Positions 61,421-64,000 of a stretch of 64,000 nucleotides of DNA are shown piece by piece. Source of the stretch: Cucumis sativus (taxonomy: Eukaryota; Streptophyta; Magnoliopsida; Cucurbitales; Cucurbitaceae); the NCBI RefSeq assembly GCF_000004075.3, contig NC_026655.2, positions 4,774,001 through 4,838,000 on the forward strand. Reading direction: 5' to 3'. Made by a program: the position numbers and the translations under genes. Within the stretch, counting starts at the first letter, position 1. Each line of letters opens with the position of its first letter. The notes under the pieces were generated by a model. The model was not told where the DNA came from and made no database searches. It worked only from the letters and a program-made list of their open reading frames with translations.

Positions 61421-63336
61421 CGTAAAAATATTATCTCCCATTATTAATTGATTTTAAAAGGGTCACCATCCTATCTAGCCGGAAGATTATTGTAAATGAT
61501 AAAACTGTTTTTTATTATAAATTTTCAAATTCGATTGATACAAATAGATTTGTGAAAATTTTCAATTAATTTTGGTGTATTTAAATTGGCAGGTCATTGT
61601 TAATGGAACACTAATTCTCGTATATTCCAAAAATTTGAAGTCTTCCATAAATATATTTAATTAATCTCAATGTCCAAATAATATTGTTAATGAAAAACAA
61701 CAACTTTAAAAATGTTAATTAAATTGACAGATAATTCATGAATTATAAAAAACCATAGTTTTGGAAGATAAGATATAAAATTAATATAGTAACGCCGCGA
61801 TGGCTTTTCCAAGAAGGTGAGACCTAATTGTATATTTATATGTTCTTAAATATTGCAATTATGGGACGTAAGATTCATTTAACCCTAAAATATCCAACTA
61901 ACCAAATAAAATCAATAAATAAATAAATGAGGAGTTGCAATATTAATTGTTATTGCTCAAATATTTTTATAATATAATGTTCTGTTTATTATCAAATCCT
62001 AGACACTGTAATATTATTTGGAAGATTTCATAAGAATGACACTTCTGTTTTTTTGTTTACAACTTTTATTTTAAATTTTAAATACTTTCACTTTCAGTTC
62101 AAAATTTATTCATTTGTTATTATTATAAATGATTTAGTTATATCATTAAAATTGTAATTTAATTAAACATAGATTACTTAAAAACAAAAACAATAAATAC
62201 AAAAACTGCTCCAACCCTACTTGAAATCTAAACATGACATAAGACCAAACAAGAATGGACGAAAAAAAAACTAACACATCTTTTCCAAATTAGATTTTCT
62301 TAGTATAGAAGATGTGAATTTGATATTCAAATTTAAGAGAAGTGGCAGATGCATTTTTAGTCATTAGATTGTATTTATTGATGGTGCATATTTATATCTA
62401 AACTTATATAGCCTTAGAAAATGGACTAATTATAGACGTTAATTGCTAAATTTAATTCATTTGGAACCCTCTTCTTTGGGCAAATCACTTCAACTCGTTG
62501 GGTGTATCCTTTTATTTATTAGTTGACTCAATACGAGGGGCGAACTTTTTCGATATAAATGGATGATCAAATCAATGTGATAAGTAAATAATCGACGTTG
62601 ATTAGGTGAAACACAAAATGAGTAACTTTAAGCTAAGCTTCTCAATAAAATTAGACAGTTGCAATGCTCGAAATTTAAAATGTTATTTGAACACCTAAAA
62701 TGCATAATAAATCTAGAAATTCATATTTATTCACATCTTTAATGAATTATGTACTTATTTAATGTTATGAAATTTTTATTTATTACAATAGTTGAAATGA
62801 TAAAAATTGAATGTCGTGTCCTTTCATTCAACATTTTTAATTAGTATAAATAGAGTTGTAGTTTCACATTTTGCCAAAAAATATCAATATTAAAAAGCTA
62901 ATGTCTTCTCAAAACTTGTTTTAAATTTGATGTTAAAAATCAATTCACTGGATCAGTCTTGATCAAGTCAATTCTAAAGTGAGTTATCTTATGATCTAAG
63001 AGTGACCATCATAGATTCTAGCTCAAATTTAAGTCAACTTTATTTATGAATTTTTGCGACCTCCAACTTTTCGTGTCTAACCAACGTAGACACTTATAAC
63101 AAAGTATAACCCAGTAGAAGGAGAAGTTAGCTTATTTTAATAGTGTGAAAGAGATGATGAGGATACATCAATAGTTTATAAGAAGAGAAAGATTTGTTTC
63201 TAATTAAATAAAAAATATAATTATAATATATGAAATGAATTAACTCATTTTAAGTAAAAACATAATTAAAAAATAAGTAAGGTTGATATGGTGGGGCCAA
63301 ATAAGTTATTGGGAGCACACCCACATCGGTGCTGTG

Positions 63337-63429
63337 TATATAAACCATGTGAGGGTGCAATCAGCAATTAGACCAAAACACTAACTTTCTAGAGTCTACT
63401 TGGTGATGGATGAGCAAAAAGGCATGTAA
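63337..63429 (+). promoter_or_regulatory. Promoter with TATA box and possible first exon at the right edge
   Basis: TATATAAA at 63337-63344 is followed about 25-40 bases later by a CA-rich initiator area and a leader rich in CAA and CTAA. An ATG at 63406 reads MDEQKGM and stops at 63427-63429. AAAAAG-GCATGT at 63415-63426 could be a non-canonical GC donor, which would make MDEQK a first-exon product of a gene continuing beyond the window. Alternatively this is a small uORF in a longer leader. No downstream exon is visible in the remaining 570 bases. Confidence 0.35.
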
Positions 63430-64000
63430 TCTTTTTGAATATCAAAGTTGATTCAAATGCAACATAACATAACTTTCTATTTTAATATTCAAAATTTATT
63501 TATTCATTCCAATATAATATTTGAACACAAGTCAACCCTTTTCTTTTTTCTTTCTTTTTTTTTCCTTTGGGAAAATAACTCTTCAATTCCCCTTAATCAT
63601 GTGGAATTTCAAACCTAATTATTGATGTAATTTGGTGGTAAAAAGTTAGATAAATTTAATTAAGTCTAAAGATGTAATTAATGACTACTGTAATTTGGAA
63701 ATGATTGAGAGTAACTTTATGAGGGCTAAACATTAATTCTAATGGTTAAAAATAATTTAATACTCAATTTTACTTTCTTACTTTCGTTTAAATTAATTTA
63801 GAATAGTTAAAAATATATGTTAAAATGTTTATCCAGGTGAATAAAAATGATTTTAATAATTTTTAAATTTCACTCACAAATATGTCAATAAATAGTTGGT
63901 ACATGGTGGTTAACGACTCTCTAAAACAAGAGTTAAAAGTTGATTTTGAAATAACTAAAATCATTTTTTATTTTTACAATTATTTAAAAATATATTTTAA
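63430..64000. other. AT-rich right edge
   Basis: No exon, RNA gene or clear repeat was recognised. If the 63.34-kb promoter is real, this would be leader intron. Confidence 0.4.

Larger units (their letters stand above)
53930..63335. other. Long AT-rich gene-free region
   Basis: No coding exon could be supported. It contains a poly-T tract near 55085, a GC-richer segment at 57055-57205 (CG-containing, frame open but unrecognised), an AAT trinucleotide run at about 57557-57597, short TA runs (57712-57729, 61113-61130), a small tandem duplication CATATTTCCTATCTCAATAC at about 58417-58455, and foldback copies at 59055-59160 and 61265-61420. Confidence 0.45.

Noticed and set aside
1..64000. CRISPR arrays, bacterial-style operons, viral genes
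   Set aside because: No regular short repeats with unique spacers, no Shine-Dalgarno-led gene series and no viral protein motifs were seen.

Overview
This is nuclear DNA from a flowering plant. Genes are split by GT-AG introns, intergenic DNA is AT-rich with TA microsatellites and degenerate transposon remnants, and the gene content (YSL metal transporter, Kunitz inhibitors, DUF789, GEM-like GRAM protein) is plant-specific. Protein style and the many ATAGCAAAATTT / TCTATC-TGATAGA repeats would fit a cucurbit such as Cucumis, but that is an impression and not a proof. I see no bacterial operon, CRISPR array, virus, rRNA or tRNA gene.

Layout. 0-2.3 kb: the last three very small exons of a plus-strand gene with an acidic tail. 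7.0-10.9 kb: a five-exon aldo-keto reductase (plus). 12.4-16.0 kb: a six-exon YSL oligopeptide/metal-nicotianamine transporter (minus). 19.3-26.0 kb: a six-exon, 1174-residue DUF789 protein (minus) with one 2.9-kb exon. 30.0-31.5 kb: the 51-residue RNA polymerase subunit RPB12/RPABC4 (minus). 33.6-35.3 kb: a GEM-like GRAM-domain protein (plus). 36.9-43.0 kb: three tandem intronless Kunitz-inhibitor genes (minus), the middle one dead. 43.9-46.4 kb: a six-coding-exon CDT1-like replication licensing protein (minus). 46.9-64 kb: 17 kb without an intact gene. It holds two tandem units carrying CDT1-derived pseudogene pieces (48.5-50.1 kb), a dense island of G-box/ABRE/CRE-type motifs (53.35-53.82 kb) with no recognisable gene beside it, and a TATA promoter with a possible first exon near the right edge.

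I assembled exon structures by hand from splice sites, phase continuity and family resemblance; each gene listed as intact keeps one open frame across all its junctions. The genes are mostly unrelated housekeeping, transport or defence functions rather than one pathway. The two local gene-birth-and-death stories are the Kunitz cluster and the CDT1 gene with its nearby decayed pieces.
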